DNA of 64,000 nt, taken from positions 1 to 64,000 of the forward strand of contig QUMM01000007.1 in the NCBI GenBank assembly GCA_003435055.1, given 5' to 3'. The notes beneath the pieces were generated by a model, which worked only from the letters and a program-made list of their open reading frames with translations, did not search any database and was not told the origin of the DNA. This DNA is from Lachnospiraceae bacterium OF09-6. GTDB lineage: Bacteria; Bacillota; Clostridia; Lachnospirales; Lachnospiraceae. Numbering within the stretch: position 1 is the stretch's first letter; every line of letters begins with the position of its first letter. This document shows, piece by piece, positions 63,348 through 64,000 of the stretch. A program made the position numbers and the translations under genes.

Positions 63348-63785
63348 ATGGAATTAGCAACATTACAGTCTGCAATGATCGCAGCAATGAAAGCAAAGGA
63401 CAAGCCAAGAAAGGATGCTATTTCCGCACTGGTATCAGCAGTAAAGAAAGCAGGCATTGATGCAGGATGCAGAGATGATATCCCGACAGCTATGGTGGAT
63501 CAGGTGATTTTAAAGGAACTGAAGTCTGTAAAAGAACAGATTGATACCTGTCCGGACAGCAGAGCAGACCTGAAAGAAGAATACCAGTTCCGTTATAATG
63601 TAATGCAGGAATTTGCACCACAACAGATGTCAGCAGAAGAAGTAAAAGCAGTGCTGCAGGAAAAATTCGCAGAAGTACTTGCAACCAAGAACAAAGGAAT
63701 GATTATGAAGAACGTTATGGCTGAATTAAAAGGTAAGGCAGACGGAAAAGTCATCAATCAGGTAGTTGCAGAACTTTGTAAATAA
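63348..63785 (+). CDS. yqeY: GatB/YqeY domain-containing protein
   Basis: 145 residues. YqeY family, related to the tail domain of the GatB tRNA amidotransferase subunit. Landmarks: MELATLQSAMIAAMKAKDK, RKDAISALVSAVKKAG, YNVMQEFAPQQMSAEEVKAV and LKGKADGKVINQVVAELCK. The exact role is unknown; tRNA-related function is inferred from the domain. A short piece of the gene is repeated at 61930. Confidence 0.92.
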   Translation: MELATLQSAMIAAMKAKDKPRKDAISALVSAVKKAGIDAGCRDDIPTAMVDQVILKELKSVKEQIDTCPDSRADLKEEYQFRYNVMQEFAPQQMSAEEVKAVLQEKFAEVLATKNKGMIMKNVMAELKGKADGKVINQVVAELCK

Positions 63786-63796
63786 AGGCATAGTTT

Positions 63797-63831
63797 AGAG
63801 GGCGTGCGGTTTAGACAACCACACGCCCTCT
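63797..63831. terminator. Bidirectional terminator after yqeY
   Basis: AGAGGGCGTG-C-GGTT pairs with AACC-A-CACGCCCTCT. It lies between yqeY (+) and a convergent gene (-). T-run is weak on both sides. Confidence 0.72.
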
Positions 63832-63851
63832 TCAAGAGAGAAGCTATGTTG

Positions 63852-64000
63852 TTAGAACATGATGATTTCCGGTAAACGGGCTGCTTCGATATCTTCTTTT
63901 TTGAGGCCGAAGTGTTCGCAGTTATAGCTGTCGATTTCTTCACCAAGTGTTGCGTATACGCCTTTGAATACAGAACCAGGACCACCCTGTGCGATACATG
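63852..64000 (-). CDS. C-terminal end of an unidentified protein (partial)
   Basis: The last 49 codons of a minus-strand gene running off the window. Readable segments are CIAQGGPGSVFKGVYATL, GEEIDSYNCEHFGLKKED and IEAARLPEIIMF followed by TAA. The open frame over the whole remaining length and the shared terminator with yqeY support a real gene. The family is not recognised from this tail. Confidence 0.6.
   Translation of the reverse strand, partial: CIAQGGPGSVFKGVYATLGEEIDSYNCEHFGLKKEDIEAARLPEIIMF

Noticed and set aside
1..64000. CRISPR arrays, tRNA or rRNA genes, prophage modules, toxin-antitoxin pairs
   Set aside because: Looked for regularly spaced repeats, cloverleaf sequences, structural phage genes and small gene pairs; none could be supported.

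Overview
The window looks like a chromosomal segment of a low-to-mid GC, Gram-positive gut anaerobe of the Lachnospiraceae (Blautia / Ruminococcus gnavus type). The support is indirect: TTGACA/TATAAT promoters with strong AGGAGG ribosome sites, a tRNA-Trp T-box, cobalamin and NiCo riboswitches, a Firmicutes-type (class II) GalT, BioY with a BirA box, YesM/YesN-type two-component proteins and CmpB-like membrane proteins. No rRNA, tRNA, CRISPR array, prophage or intact transposase is visible.

Layout. 1-3.8 kb: a cobalamin riboswitch, a BtuFCD-type importer and a Cys-rich CGGA-domain protein. 4-11 kb: Rrf2 regulator, citrate synthase, GalT, a MoxR-like ATPase, a beta-glucoside-type PTS permease and BioY under a BirA operator. 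11-12.2 kb: a secreted glycerophosphodiesterase. 12.3-21.5 kb: a second cobalamin riboswitch, an orphan periplasmic-binding-like protein, a five-gene Opp/Nik-type importer, a MATE exporter and an M14-type deacylase. 21.6-33.6 kb: an AraC regulator, a third cobalamin riboswitch, a second Opp/Nik-type importer, two tandem SAM methyltransferases, a heterodimeric ABC exporter-type pair and an Rrf2 regulator. 33.7-43.7 kb: housekeeping and accessory enzymes (arylamine N-acetyltransferase, membrane glycerophosphodiesterase, HAD phosphatases, a MoxR/VWA pair, isochorismatase-like hydrolase, thioredoxin reductase-like protein and thioredoxin). 43.7-47.2 kb: a CDF metal exporter behind a NiCo riboswitch, a HAD phosphatase and a CmpB-like membrane protein. 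47.2-53.5 kb: a T-box-controlled trpEGDCBA operon with no trpF. 53.8-61.4 kb: a YesM/YesN two-component system next to a ribose/galactose-type ABC importer and an esterase. 61.4-64 kb: a fragment of another sugar ABC ATPase, an Rpn/PD-(D/E)XK protein, yqeY and the end of an unidentified gene.

Two themes stand out. First, corrinoid and cobalt/nickel control: three cobalamin riboswitches in 23 kb each lead a different import operon, and a NiCo riboswitch leads a metal exporter. The third operon joins an Opp/Nik importer to two methyltransferases and a YbtP/YbtQ-like ABC pair, with a divergent AraC gene. This is the best candidate here for an undescribed corrinoid or metallophore uptake system, but its substrate is inferred only from the riboswitch. 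Second, eleven genes are split by twelve apparent one-base losses. Each is repaired by adding one base to a short run of identical bases or next to one, and every repair restores a family-typical protein. This pattern looks more like sequencing or assembly error than gene decay, so these loci are annotated as single genes with interrupted frames.
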